A stretch of 13,099 nucleotides of DNA from Gammaproteobacteria bacterium (GTDB lineage Bacteria; Pseudomonadota; Gammaproteobacteria; Steroidobacterales; Steroidobacteraceae), in assembly GCA_028293725.1 (NCBI GenBank), contig JAQGOE010000218.1:1-13099 (forward strand). The letters run 5' to 3'. Positions 1 through 6,443 of the stretch are shown one piece after another; the first letter of the stretch is position 1, and each line of letters begins with the position of its first letter. A model generated the notes under the pieces. The model did not search any database, was not told where the DNA came from, and was given only the letters and a program-made list of their open reading frames with translations. The position numbers were made by a program, and so were the translations under genes.

Positions 1-32
1 CAGACATTCGGAAACGGCTCGAGGAATTCAGG

Positions 33-563
33 ATGGACTGGATAGCTTTGACCGCAGCTGCGAGCCCTGCCCCAAGCGCGGATCAGATTACCGCGCTGAT
101 CCAGAAAGCCAAGGAGTGTCGCGGAGCAGTCGAAGGTGTCGTCGCTCAGGAAACCAAGGACTGGGTGACTGAGTTCCAGAGCAACATGGCGCAGCTCGAA
201 AAGGATGTCAAAGCGCAGCTGGATTCACTGAGGGCACAGGTGGACAAGACTCAGGAGGCGCGGCAGACCACTACACAACCGGGGTCCATTGAGGCCACGA
301 TCGGGAATGCCGAGAAGACCAAGGATTTTACGTTCTCTGTTGCGTTGGAAGGCCCGGATGGGGAGGTAGTGAAGGAGGAGCGGGTCATTGGCGGCAAGAC
401 GTGGGGGCGCCTGAATATTGCCCCGGGTCAGTACCGCCTCGTCATTACTGCGGCGGGTGTCGACGGGAAACCAACCTCCTCGACCAGTGTTGTTGTCGTA
501 AAGCCGGCGGAGGTCGCGAGACCGATGGTCACGCTACCAGCACGAGAAGTTGCTGGACGGTAG
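33..563 (+). CDS. Uncharacterised coiled-coil / beta-domain protein, possibly partial at both ends
   Basis: I do not recognise a family. From the ATG at 33 the product is 176 residues. Residues about 15-75 are charged and helical with heptad-like spacing (a likely coiled coil). Residues about 85-165 look like a small beta-sandwich: alternating hydrophobic strands, GGKTWGRLNIAPGQYRLVI, then a VVVV strand ending PAEVARP. A GAGGA stretch at 21-25 could serve as ribosome binding site for ATG 33, but the frame is open to the left edge (residues DIRKRLEEFR precede the ATG), so the true start may lie outside. The C-terminus is suspicious: the last seven residues (AREVAGR) and the stop are read antisense to a KilA-N remnant whose similarity starts at about base 538, so the natural end may have been lost. 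No signal peptide or membrane segment is evident. No function is inferred. Confidence 0.6.
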   Translation: MDWIALTAAASPAPSADQITALIQKAKECRGAVEGVVAQETKDWVTEFQSNMAQLEKDVKAQLDSLRAQVDKTQEARQTTTQPGSIEATIGNAEKTKDFTFSVALEGPDGEVVKEERVIGGKTWGRLNIAPGQYRLVITAAGVDGKPTSSTSVVVVKPAEVARPMVTLPAREVAGR

Positions 564-702
564 CGCTGTCGCGGATATTGCCCTCGAGAGTGGGATTGCT
601 GTCGCGCCATCGTTTGGCGGTCTGGCCGAATAGGGCGACGTTGAGAAGATCGGCTTCGCGAGCGTAAGTACTGGCGGCCTGAGCCGCGTTAACCAGAGCT
701 GC
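529..702 (-). pseudogene. C-terminal remnant of a KilA-N domain protein
   Basis: On the - strand, in frame just after the stop of the XRE gene, about 57 codons read without a start codon. The text YAREADLLNVALFGQTAKRW, then RDSNPTLEGNIRD and QQLLVL, matches from memory the conserved C-terminal part of KilA-N (phage-type DNA-binding) proteins, where it normally continues LSNLES. Here the match stops after LLVL (about base 538), followed by two unrelated codons and TGA. The N-terminal KilA-N DNA-binding part is absent. The fragment overlaps the 3' end of the convergent + strand gene. This is therefore a decayed scrap, probably not expressed as a functional protein. The family call is from recall of the motif; the broken state is seen directly. 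Confidence 0.6.
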
Positions 703-1365
703 TCATCTTGCACCTCCGTCTTCCTCGACGTCGGCCTGAAATGTCTGCTCCCGTCCGAGCAAGCGGTCGATTTGCTCCATCTGCCGGTCTATCTCGTCGC
801 CGACGCTGTCAAGCGGCCGCCGATTGTTGTTCATTACGACGCCGCTACACATGACCATCACACCGATGGCATCGGCTTGCGCAATAAACTTACGCAGCGC
901 CTCGGTCCAAGTCGAACACGCCTTGCGCTCATCGAGATCAAATCCGAGCGCCTTACGCATAGCTTGAGCGACTACGACCACGTCGCTATCAACCGTGGTT
1001 GCCCCGACGTACGCAAGCACGGGATCTCCATTGTCGATTGCGTACTCGCGATACCACGCTTGCCGCTGCTGGCAGATGTAAATTGTGTCGAGCAAATTCG
1101 AGCTGGGCTGGACTATCTGCTGTCCGCCGATCGTGCGAAAGTCCGGAATGGGCAGCGGCTCGACTGGCGGGTCGTTCAGAAAGAGGTAGCCGATCGGCGC
1201 ATGCGTCGCCTTCGCGTAAGCTTCAAGCTGTTTGAGCGTCGGGTATACTTCGCCGCTCTCCCACTGATTCAATTTCGGGAACTTCCCTTCGAGCGCGTCA
1301 GTGCTCAGATGGGCGCGTTCACGCGCCCATCGCAGAAGTTCGGGTTTGACCTTGACACGAGGCAT
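703..1365 (-). CDS. Truncated XRE / ImmA-type regulator with replaced C-terminus
   Basis: Product of 220 residues from ATG at 1365. Residues about 5-60 form a lambda-repressor-like helix-turn-helix: LRWARERAHLS, then FPKLNQWESGEVYPTLKQLE, then APIGYLFLNDPP. This is the N-terminal layout of XRE-family proteins fused to an ImmA/IrrE zinc metallopeptidase. Residues 85-186 continue like that family up to VVMNNNRRPLD. At that point the family normally runs into the peptidase core with its HEXXH zinc motif. Here an unrelated charged helix (SVGDEIDRQMEQIDRLLGRE..., residues 187-220) follows, and there is no HEXXH. It can plausibly still bind DNA but not cleave a repressor. A TTG-started extension to 1425 is possible, but the Met at 1365 matches the usual family N-terminus; no strong ribosome binding site is visible. 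It points away from the TIR cassette, so a regulatory link is only possible. Confidence 0.75.
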   Translation of the reverse strand: MPRVKVKPELLRWARERAHLSTDALEGKFPKLNQWESGEVYPTLKQLEAYAKATHAPIGYLFLNDPPVEPLPIPDFRTIGGQQIVQPSSNLLDTIYICQQRQAWYREYAIDNGDPVLAYVGATTVDSDVVVVAQAMRKALGFDLDERKACSTWTEALRKFIAQADAIGVMVMCSGVVMNNNRRPLDSVGDEIDRQMEQIDRLLGREQTFQADVEEDGGAR

Positions 1366-1784
1366 AAGCACCACTGTACCAAACTTGCGACTCTCTTGGC
1401 CTGATCCGACGCCTAGATTGGCCAATCGGTTCGGTGGTTAAATCTCTGATCCTTAAGGCTAAAGCGTTCTTCGAGCCACTGACGTACAGGCTCCGCATCC
1501 GACAGGGCCGCGGTCAGCGCGCCCCTGGATACTGCGCGCCCACGACGCCAATCCGCTATCTGGATAGCCGCAGCAAACAACGCCACAAGCACGCCCGCAC
1601 TATCACTTCTACGACCGGCGCTCCTGGCTGCGCCCTTGCCCGAAAGCGGTCGCAGATGCCGCTGTGTTCTTCACCCGGAGCTACACCCTCCGAAACGCTT
1701 GGGGGGGCGATTTGCCATCCTGTCTTAGACGGATGAAAATACAGGCAAAGACTCGATCCACCAGAGGCGCAGGCGACCGCCAGG
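1366..1784. other. Intergenic stretch between XRE remnant and TIR cassette
   Basis: About 420 bases separate the divergent XRE gene and TIR genes. Apart from the weak - strand ORF at 1413-1670, I see no protein-like frame, no tRNA fold and no clear sigma-70 hexamer pair. It must hold the promoter for the TIR cassette unless transcription starts further upstream. A GAGGCGCAGG purine-rich stretch at 1764-1773 lies close to the alternative TIR start at 1785. Confidence 0.4.
1413..1670 (-). CDS. Possible small membrane-segment ORF (low confidence)
   Basis: An open - strand frame runs from just after a TGA at 1671-1673 to a TAG at 1413-1415. Its C-terminal 59 residues, from a GTG at 1592, read VLVALFAAAIQIADWRRGRA, then a soluble helix with DAEPVRQWLEERFSLKDQRF. 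The hydrophobic stretch followed by basic residues and an amphipathic helix looks more protein-like than the other frames here. It ends about 50 bases upstream of the ATG of the XRE gene and could be co-transcribed with it. Against it: there is no convincing start codon or ribosome binding site, and it may be the tail of a broken gene like its neighbours. No family recognised. Confidence 0.25.
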   Translation of the reverse strand, partial: RTQRHLRPLSGKGAARSAGRRSDSAGVLVALFAAAIQIADWRRGRAVSRGALTAALSDAEPVRQWLEERFSLKDQRFNHRTDWPI

Positions 1785-1826
1785 ATGAGCGTTGAGTTGC
1801 GGCTGAGATTTGGCATCCAACATCCC

Positions 1827-2258
1827 ATGACACCATTGCAGGTTTTCATCTCGTACTCCGGGGACGATGCGTTCGAGGCAAGTTTGCTGCAGTACGCTAT
1901 CGAATCCATGCTCGGCCCGGAACGGGTTTCAGCGTGGACTTATCAGCGTGATCAGGCGCGCTCTGAAAAGGAGATCGCCGCAGCTCTCAAGGAGAGTGTT
2001 CGCAAGTCCGTGGCCACTGTTTTCCTGGTGTCGCCGAGCACCATTAATGGCGGTGCAGCACAGTGGATGGAACTGGCGTATGCGGATGCCTTCGACGTCA
2101 AAACGTTCGTGTTACTTCATCATCTCGAGTTTGGGGAGCTCAAGGCCAGAGAGCACGTGCCTCCGCTGCTTCTGTCGAGTCAGTGCAATTCGGCACTGCA
2201 GTGGAAGACCATCATTGATGACCTTCGCAATCTCGTCAGGAACGGAGCGACGCCATGA
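1827..2258 (+). CDS. TIR-domain protein (TIR 1)
   Basis: Small single-domain TIR protein, 143 residues from ATG 1827. Beta-A is LQVFISYSGDD (residues 4-14). A BB-loop-like region RDQARSEKEI follows at 41-50, then strand TVFLVSP (64-70) and QWMELAYADAF (79-89), where Glu82 lines up with the catalytic glutamate of NAD-cleaving TIRs by its spacing to ADA. Bacterial TIR domains either hydrolyse NAD+ or make cyclic-ADP-ribose-type signals, so NADase or signal synthase is the likely role, in the cytoplasm. The BB loop lacks the usual hydrophobic-Pro-Gly, so this copy is divergent. A start at ATG 1785 would add 14 residues; I prefer 1827 because beta-A then sits at the usual distance from the N-terminus. 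Its stop overlaps the next TIR gene's start (ATGA), which implies translational coupling. No transmembrane segment. Confidence 0.85.
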   Translation: MTPLQVFISYSGDDAFEASLLQYAIESMLGPERVSAWTYQRDQARSEKEIAAALKESVRKSVATVFLVSPSTINGGAAQWMELAYADAFDVKTFVLLHHLEFGELKAREHVPPLLLSSQCNSALQWKTIIDDLRNLVRNGATP

Positions 2259-2623
2259 GGCAGAAAGTATTTATTTCGTACGCAACTCAAGATCGCTCGT
2301 TCGCGGAGTCCTTGAAGGCAAGGCTCAACCAGTTTCTGGCCAAGCCGTCACAGCCGCTTGATTTCTTCGATGTCCAGTCGTCCATAGCCCCCGGGGAAGA
2401 CTTTCGCAAGGCAATTAAGGCTGCGATGGACGCAGCCGACACTGTTGTCATCGTCTCTTCGCCATATGGGGACTCCTCTCAATGGGTGAACTACGAGGCC
2501 GGGCTGGCCGATGCATTGGGGAAAAAACTCGTCTTCGTTGGCCGCAAGGGCATGGGGAAGTCAGCGTTGGTGCGGCGCTTCCAGGATAATGCGAGATTCA
2601 TTGAAGTTGACGATGCGGGCTAG
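2255..2623 (+). CDS. TIR-domain protein (TIR 2)
   Basis: A compact TIR domain of 122 residues and nothing else. KVFISYATQDRSFAESLKARL forms beta-A and helix A (residues 4-24). FDVQSSIAPGEDFRKAI (39-54) is a canonical BB loop with Pro-Gly. TVVIVSSPYGDSSQW (63-77) is followed by VNYEAGLADALGK, with Glu81 in the position of the catalytic glutamate. LVFVGRKGMGKSALVRRF to IEVDD (92-120) is the last strand and helix. The domain is complete, so NAD-cleaving or signal-producing activity is plausible. The start is set by GGAG at 2244-2247, seven bases before the ATG, which overlaps the TIR 1 stop codon; the two proteins are probably made together and may form a heteromer. The gap to the next gene is 93 bases. 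Confidence 0.88.
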   Translation: MRQKVFISYATQDRSFAESLKARLNQFLAKPSQPLDFFDVQSSIAPGEDFRKAIKAAMDAADTVVIVSSPYGDSSQWVNYEAGLADALGKKLVFVGRKGMGKSALVRRFQDNARFIEVDDAG

Positions 2624-2664
2624 CCCTTCTGTCGCGCGGACAACCAAGGGCATAGGACTGAGAT

Positions 2665-2678
2665 TCAGGCCCGCCTGA
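2665..2678. repeat. Short perfect inverted repeat in the TIR 2 - TPR gap
   Basis: TCAGGC and GCCTGA flank two bases, in the 93-base gap between TIR 2 and the TPR gene. As RNA it would fold with a 5-bp stem and CCCG loop, about 40 bases before the TPR start. There is no T-run after it, so a classic intrinsic terminator is unlikely; an operator half-site pair or a chance palindrome is possible. Confidence 0.3.
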
Positions 2679-2704
2679 GCTTTCCGCGGCCCCGGTGAAC
2701 CTGC

Positions 2705-2710
2705 AGGGGG
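2705..2710 (+). promoter_or_regulatory. Ribosome binding site of the TPR / TIR-like gene
   Basis: AGGGGG ends six bases before ATG 2717. It decides this start and shows that the large gene has its own strong initiation site rather than being coupled to TIR 2. Confidence 0.6.
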
Positions 2711-2716
2711 ATCGCT

Positions 2717-5700
2717 ATGACGGATCCGGATTCTGGCCGTGTCGCGGCTGTCTTTACGGCGTTCGCGAATAGCACCGACCTGTACGAGATGCAACAGATG
2801 GTTGCTGACGAGGGTGCTGTGCGGTTCAGCGGGCAGACGGAGGGGTATGTCGATGCTCTGATTGCACGGTACGGAAGCGATCCGAAACTGCTCGCGGGAA
2901 TCCGGGGCCGGTGGCAGGTGCTCCAATCCTGCAGGAGCGACGGTGTGCAGGCCGCCTTTGCGAACTTTTTTGCCAATCTGCATACCGAGCCGATTTCCGA
3001 GGCTGCGGTGGCGGTGATTCGTCAGCACGCGGACTCGCCCGACCGGCTTGCGCGGGTGTTGGCCGACCAACCCGGGCTCATGCCCGACGTGCAGAGGGCA
3101 GTCGCGGCGAACAATTTCATCTCGGCGCTGACCACTGAAATGCAGACACCGGCGGCGATGTCGAATCCTGCCCGACGTGTTTTGCTCGGGCGTACAGCGC
3201 TGCGCCTGGCTGATAGCCGGCTGGATCCCGACACGTGGGCGGCGATCAGGGGGGAACTCGCCAATGCGCTGTCCAATAGCGATGCTGCCGCGGACCTCGA
3301 AGAGGCGGTCGCGTTGCTGCGAAGCCTGTTGCCGTTTTACGCCGGCGCGGGCGACGACCGGTTGCGCTCAACCACCCTGCACAATCTCGGCCAGACGCTG
3401 GGGAAGCGCAACTCCGGAACCCGCAATGAAGATTTGATTGAAGCCGTGCGTTACCTCGAACAAGCGCTGACGCTTCGCCCGCGCGCGAAGGTGCCGTTCG
3501 AATGGGCTCGGACGCAGTACGCGCTCGGCGTTGTACGCAGGAGCTGGCAGGGGTCGTCCGACCGCGCAGCGCAAGTCGAGATGGCACTTCATCACCTTGA
3601 GCAGGCGCTGGAGGAATGGAGTCCTGAGAGCGCGCACGATGCCTGGATCCTGGCCACGAGCGATCTGGCGGACGTGCTCATGAGGCGTGAGAAGGGTCAG
3701 CGGCCGGATAACCTGGAACGCGCGATCGGGGTTCTCGAGTCTGCAATCATGAGGGCGCCGGAGGACACCGATGATTGGATCGTCTCACTCCAGGCGCGGC
3801 TGGAATACGCGTATCAGCAGCTGGCCGTCGGCGGCAGACCCGAGACAGAAAAACCTGAGGAGCTTCTATTCCCTGATGGCCTGGACGGTTGGGTGTGTCG
3901 CAGGCGGATTCGAAGAGCAGCGCAACGCATTGAGGAATGGGTGTTGGGGCACGCTTCACTGAACGACTGGCGCGAGCTCGTCACCACGGACGTGAGATGC
4001 GGTGCCGGGGCGATGCCGTTTCGCGGACTGCTCGTGTCGGTTGAACGCATGTTGCGCGCAAGGATTACGACAGGGGATTTCATGTTTCGCCAGATGAACG
4101 AGTCTGCCGACAGTTTGACCTACGTGTGGTCTGTGGAGGGCGATTTCGCCATCGAAGATCAGTACGAGCTCGTGCGGATCATGCGTGGGGAAGATGGCCT
4201 GCATCGCTTGCACAGGGCCGTGCGCGGCAAAAGCTTTTCACATGACACCGACGAGATAGCGCAGTGGACCGTGAGACTGGAAAACGCTGTGCTTTCACAT
4301 CGGTCCGACCGCGCGTCTATAGTGCTGGCCGACGACGGGCCAAGAGCAGGGAAAGAAGAGATTCAGGAGCGGCTCGCTCGCCTTTCCAGACCATCCGCGG
4401 CGCCAATGGATGAGCCCGAGGGGTACCTCAAGAATATCCTGAGTGGGGTAAGTCGCGGCGACGACCCTGAGATGTACGCTACACTTAACCTGATGGGTGC
4501 GCTGAAGCTGTTGCAATCGGAGCCGGCGCCCTCGCCAGCAGAAACCGAAGAGGGAAAGCGTCGCTTCAGGCACGACACACTAACCCCTGAGGAGCAGGAG
4601 CGCGTGTCCTATAATGTGATGAGGCCTGCTCTGCGGGCGGCACCCGAGGCGATCGAGGTGGCGATCCGGGCGCTGCGTGCGTCACTTGAAGTCTTGTCCC
4701 GCGACACGCACCCACAACAGTGGGCAATGGGAGTCAGCAACCTTGCGCGTGCATTCCTCGCCCACACTATTGGCGATCCGCAGAGCAACATCGCGCGGGC
4801 CCGCTTCGGTTCCGAGCAGGCCGCCAGGATATTCGCCGCGCTGCAGATGGGACACCAACTCGCCGATGTCAGCCAGGATCTGGGCCGGATCCACAGTCGG
4901 TTGGCCGCCGCCGGTGACCCTCGCGAGTACGTGCGCGCCTTGGAATACTTCTCTTCCGCTCGGCAGCCTCATACCCGCGAAACCCACCCCCTGGAATGGA
5001 CAGAAGCGACGCTCAACATCGCGGAAGTCTGCGAGGCGCTGGCACAGCAGAGCGGCGGCGATCAGGCTCTGTTGGGGGCCGCGGAGAAGGAATACGATGC
5101 CGTGGTGTCGTGTCTCCTGTCTGACGACCGTCTCTCGGCCGGCATCCGGGAACGTATCGCGAGTGGTACTACAGACCCGGCGACGATGTTTCTTTCCGTG
5201 GCCGTCAAGGCGCTGCAGCGGTTGGATCGTGCCTGTTTTCCTACGCCGCGCACGCCTGCCGGTTTTGACGAGCGCAGGACGCGCGGCAATGTGGTGTTCC
5301 TGCGTCCGTTGATCAGCGCACGAGCTCTCCTGTTGGACAATCGGTTTCGCGATCCAGGTTCTTTCGCGGTGCAGTTCGACGTGGAGCCTGCGGCGTTGCC
5401 GCTCGAGTCAGTGCTCAATCGCGCTTTGCTGGAGCACGTAGGATTCCACGCCGTCGGTGGAAGTCCCGAGGGTTTTGGTGGAGGGCGTTCGTACAGTATC
5501 GGCATCGGCGACGGTTGGAAGGACGCCGTGGCTGCGATGATGAATTCCGCCGATCTGATCTTGATGGTCCCCCACGACAGTCCAGGGGTGCGTTGGGAAG
5601 TTGAACAGCTCAATGCCCCGAAGGCACTCCTCAAAACGGTGTTCGTTATGCCGCCGGCGTCCCCGGAAATGGATGTCGCCGGGCTCTGGAGCGACGCCAC

Positions 5701-5872
5701 ACGTGTCATGCATGACTATGGCCTTGAGCTGCCTTCATACCGGGACGACGGCCTGCTCTTCCGTCTGGGAGAGAACGGACGGGTCGCGGAGAGCTTTCTC
5801 TTCGATACGGTGTGGGACAACACGCTGTTCCAGCACCTCACGCCGTTGTTTCCTGCGGTGACGGATCGATGA
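2717..5872 (+). CDS. TPR scaffold protein with C-terminal TIR-like domain, putative conflict-system effector/sensor
   Basis: Product of 1051 residues with no signal peptide or membrane segment. Residues about 45-85 (ALIARYGSDPKLLAGIRGRW, LQSCRSDGVQAAF) and a second similar unit at 90-140 resemble the helical repeats seen ahead of TPRs in CHAT-type proteins. TPR-like pairs follow at about 185-370 (LHNLGQTLGKR, AVRYLEQAL, ALHHLEQALEEW, AIGVLESAI) and again at about 640-800 (MGVSNLARAF, EWTEATLNIAEVCEALA). Residues about 370-600 are unassigned. The C-terminus, 857-1045, is a Rossmann-type domain: NVVFLRPL, then GFHAVGGSPE, then WKDAVAAMMNSADLILMVP, GVRWEVEQL (Trp960, Glu961, Glu963) and KTVFVMPP. 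This follows the TIR-like domain in which an RPF-type strand opens and a W-E-x-E helix sits where TIRs carry their catalytic Glu. There is no Cys-His dyad of CHAT or caspase. Its place after two TIR genes suggests that the TPRs sense or scaffold while TIR-type domains act. Family calls are by eye. Confidence 0.8.
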   Translation: MTDPDSGRVAAVFTAFANSTDLYEMQQMVADEGAVRFSGQTEGYVDALIARYGSDPKLLAGIRGRWQVLQSCRSDGVQAAFANFFANLHTEPISEAAVAVIRQHADSPDRLARVLADQPGLMPDVQRAVAANNFISALTTEMQTPAAMSNPARRVLLGRTALRLADSRLDPDTWAAIRGELANALSNSDAAADLEEAVALLRSLLPFYAGAGDDRLRSTTLHNLGQTLGKRNSGTRNEDLIEAVRYLEQALTLRPRAKVPFEWARTQYALGVVRRSWQGSSDRAAQVEMALHHLEQALEEWSPESAHDAWILATSDLADVLMRREKGQRPDNLERAIGVLESAIMRAPEDTDDWIVSLQARLEYAYQQLAVGGRPETEKPEELLFPDGLDGWVCRRRIRRAAQRIEEWVLGHASLNDWRELVTTDVRCGAGAMPFRGLLVSVERMLRARITTGDFMFRQMNESADSLTYVWSVEGDFAIEDQYELVRIMRGEDGLHRLHRAVRGKSFSHDTDEIAQWTVRLENAVLSHRSDRASIVLADDGPRAGKEEIQERLARLSRPSAAPMDEPEGYLKNILSGVSRGDDPEMYATLNLMGALKLLQSEPAPSPAETEEGKRRFRHDTLTPEEQERVSYNVMRPALRAAPEAIEVAIRALRASLEVLSRDTHPQQWAMGVSNLARAFLAHTIGDPQSNIARARFGSEQAARIFAALQMGHQLADVSQDLGRIHSRLAAAGDPREYVRALEYFSSARQPHTRETHPLEWTEATLNIAEVCEALAQQSGGDQALLGAAEKEYDAVVSCLLSDDRLSAGIRERIASGTTDPATMFLSVAVKALQRLDRACFPTPRTPAGFDERRTRGNVVFLRPLISARALLLDNRFRDPGSFAVQFDVEPAALPLESVLNRALLEHVGFHAVGGSPEGFGGGRSYSIGIGDGWKDAVAAMMNSADLILMVPHDSPGVRWEVEQLNAPKALLKTVFVMPPASPEMDVAGLWSDATRVMHDYGLELPSYRDDGLLFRLGENGRVAESFLFDTVWDNTLFQHLTPLFPAVTDR

Positions 5873-6179
5873 ACTCGACCGGATCTGTCCGCCACCCCTC
5901 AGAGGTGATGCTATGAAACGTAAAAGAGAATGGCTGCCAGGGAAGGCTGTGCCGCAGTTGGGCGCTCCACAGACCCGCTGCGATGCCCAGGGGTAGAGAA
6001 AGATAGGTAGTCGAAATGCCGATCAGGACGTTCATGGCGTAGTCCGGAACGCGGGGTGCCTTGTCGACGGGCCAGATCTGCTCGGCAATGATGAAGGGGA
6101 TCAGCGGGAGCAGAGAGAAAACCAACACATTGGGAAACATCTCCCGCAATGAGCTCAGCAGAGTCTGGATAAATGTCAC
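5838..6179 (-). pseudogene. 5' fragment of a sterol desaturase / fatty acid hydroxylase family gene
   Basis: The frame starts at GTG 6179, with AGAGG (- strand, 6191-6187) seven bases before it, and gives 113 residues. Residues 1-91 have two membrane segments (about 17-33 and 49-72) and the text QIWPVDKAPRVPDYAMNVLIG and LRHSLPWQPFSFTFHSI, which fits the N-terminus of membrane sterol-desaturase-family proteins. Those are normally around 300 residues, with clustered histidine boxes for a di-iron centre after this point. From residue 92 (about base 5905) the sequence changes to a hydrophilic unrelated tail (TSEGWRTDPVEF...) that runs into the 3' end of the convergent TPR gene. No histidine box remains, so the enzyme is dead. 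The break lies about 33 bases from the TPR stop, consistent with insertion of the TIR cassette having cut this gene. The rest of the gene is not in the window. Confidence 0.7.
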
Positions 6180-6323
6180 CGTGAAGCCTCTGGGTTCGAA
6201 GGAATCAAGGCGCTAGATACGAGTGCACCCGCAACACCATATGCGCGGCGCGGAAGCGCAGGCCACAACAAACACGTCCTGACGATCAGCGGCGTTGCCG
6301 CACCGATGATGCCTCGACCGTTC

Positions 6324-6354
6324 CGTGGGTGGTGAATAGTACGACCAACCCACG
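6324..6354. repeat. Inverted repeat upstream of the rhamnosidase gene
   Basis: CGTGGGTGG (6324-6332) faces CCAACCCACG (6345-6354) across 12 bases: nine pairs with one bulged A. It lies about 90 bases before the GH106 start and about 145 bases before the - strand desaturase fragment start. No T-run follows. It could be an operator for the rhamnosidase gene or an RNA hairpin in its leader. The rest of 6180-6443 shows no convincing gene. Confidence 0.35.
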
Positions 6355-6432
6355 CAGGTAATCTACCGACACGAGGCGGCAGGGGAAGCCAGGGCGGGTT
6401 GGGTTGCCATTCGGGTAAACTCAGCCGATATC

Positions 6433-6438
6433 AGGGGG
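6433..6438 (+). promoter_or_regulatory. Ribosome binding site deciding the rhamnosidase start
   Basis: AGGGGG sits five bases before ATG 6444. It favours that start over the in-frame ATG at 6399, whose extra 15 residues would precede the signal peptide. Confidence 0.6.
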
Positions 6439-6443
6439 TCCTC

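Noticed and set aside
1434..1736. + strand ORF of 100 codons upstream of the TIR genes
   Set aside because: Composition rich in Arg, Pro, Ser and Cys with no domain-like pattern; the opposite strand reads more like protein.
2540..2566. Walker A-like GRKGMGKS in the C-terminal part of TIR 2
   Set aside because: It matches GxxxxGKS by letter but falls in the last strand-helix of the TIR fold, where bacterial TIRs often have a PKG-S-K-S text followed by an F-I-x-V-x-D strand. The protein ends 20 residues later with no room for an NTPase domain.
6180..6430. - strand open frame whose TGA overlaps the GTG of the desaturase fragment
   Set aside because: It has no usable ATG or GTG start, runs antisense into the GH106 leader, and its translation (rich in Pro, Arg and Gly) looks like no family I know.
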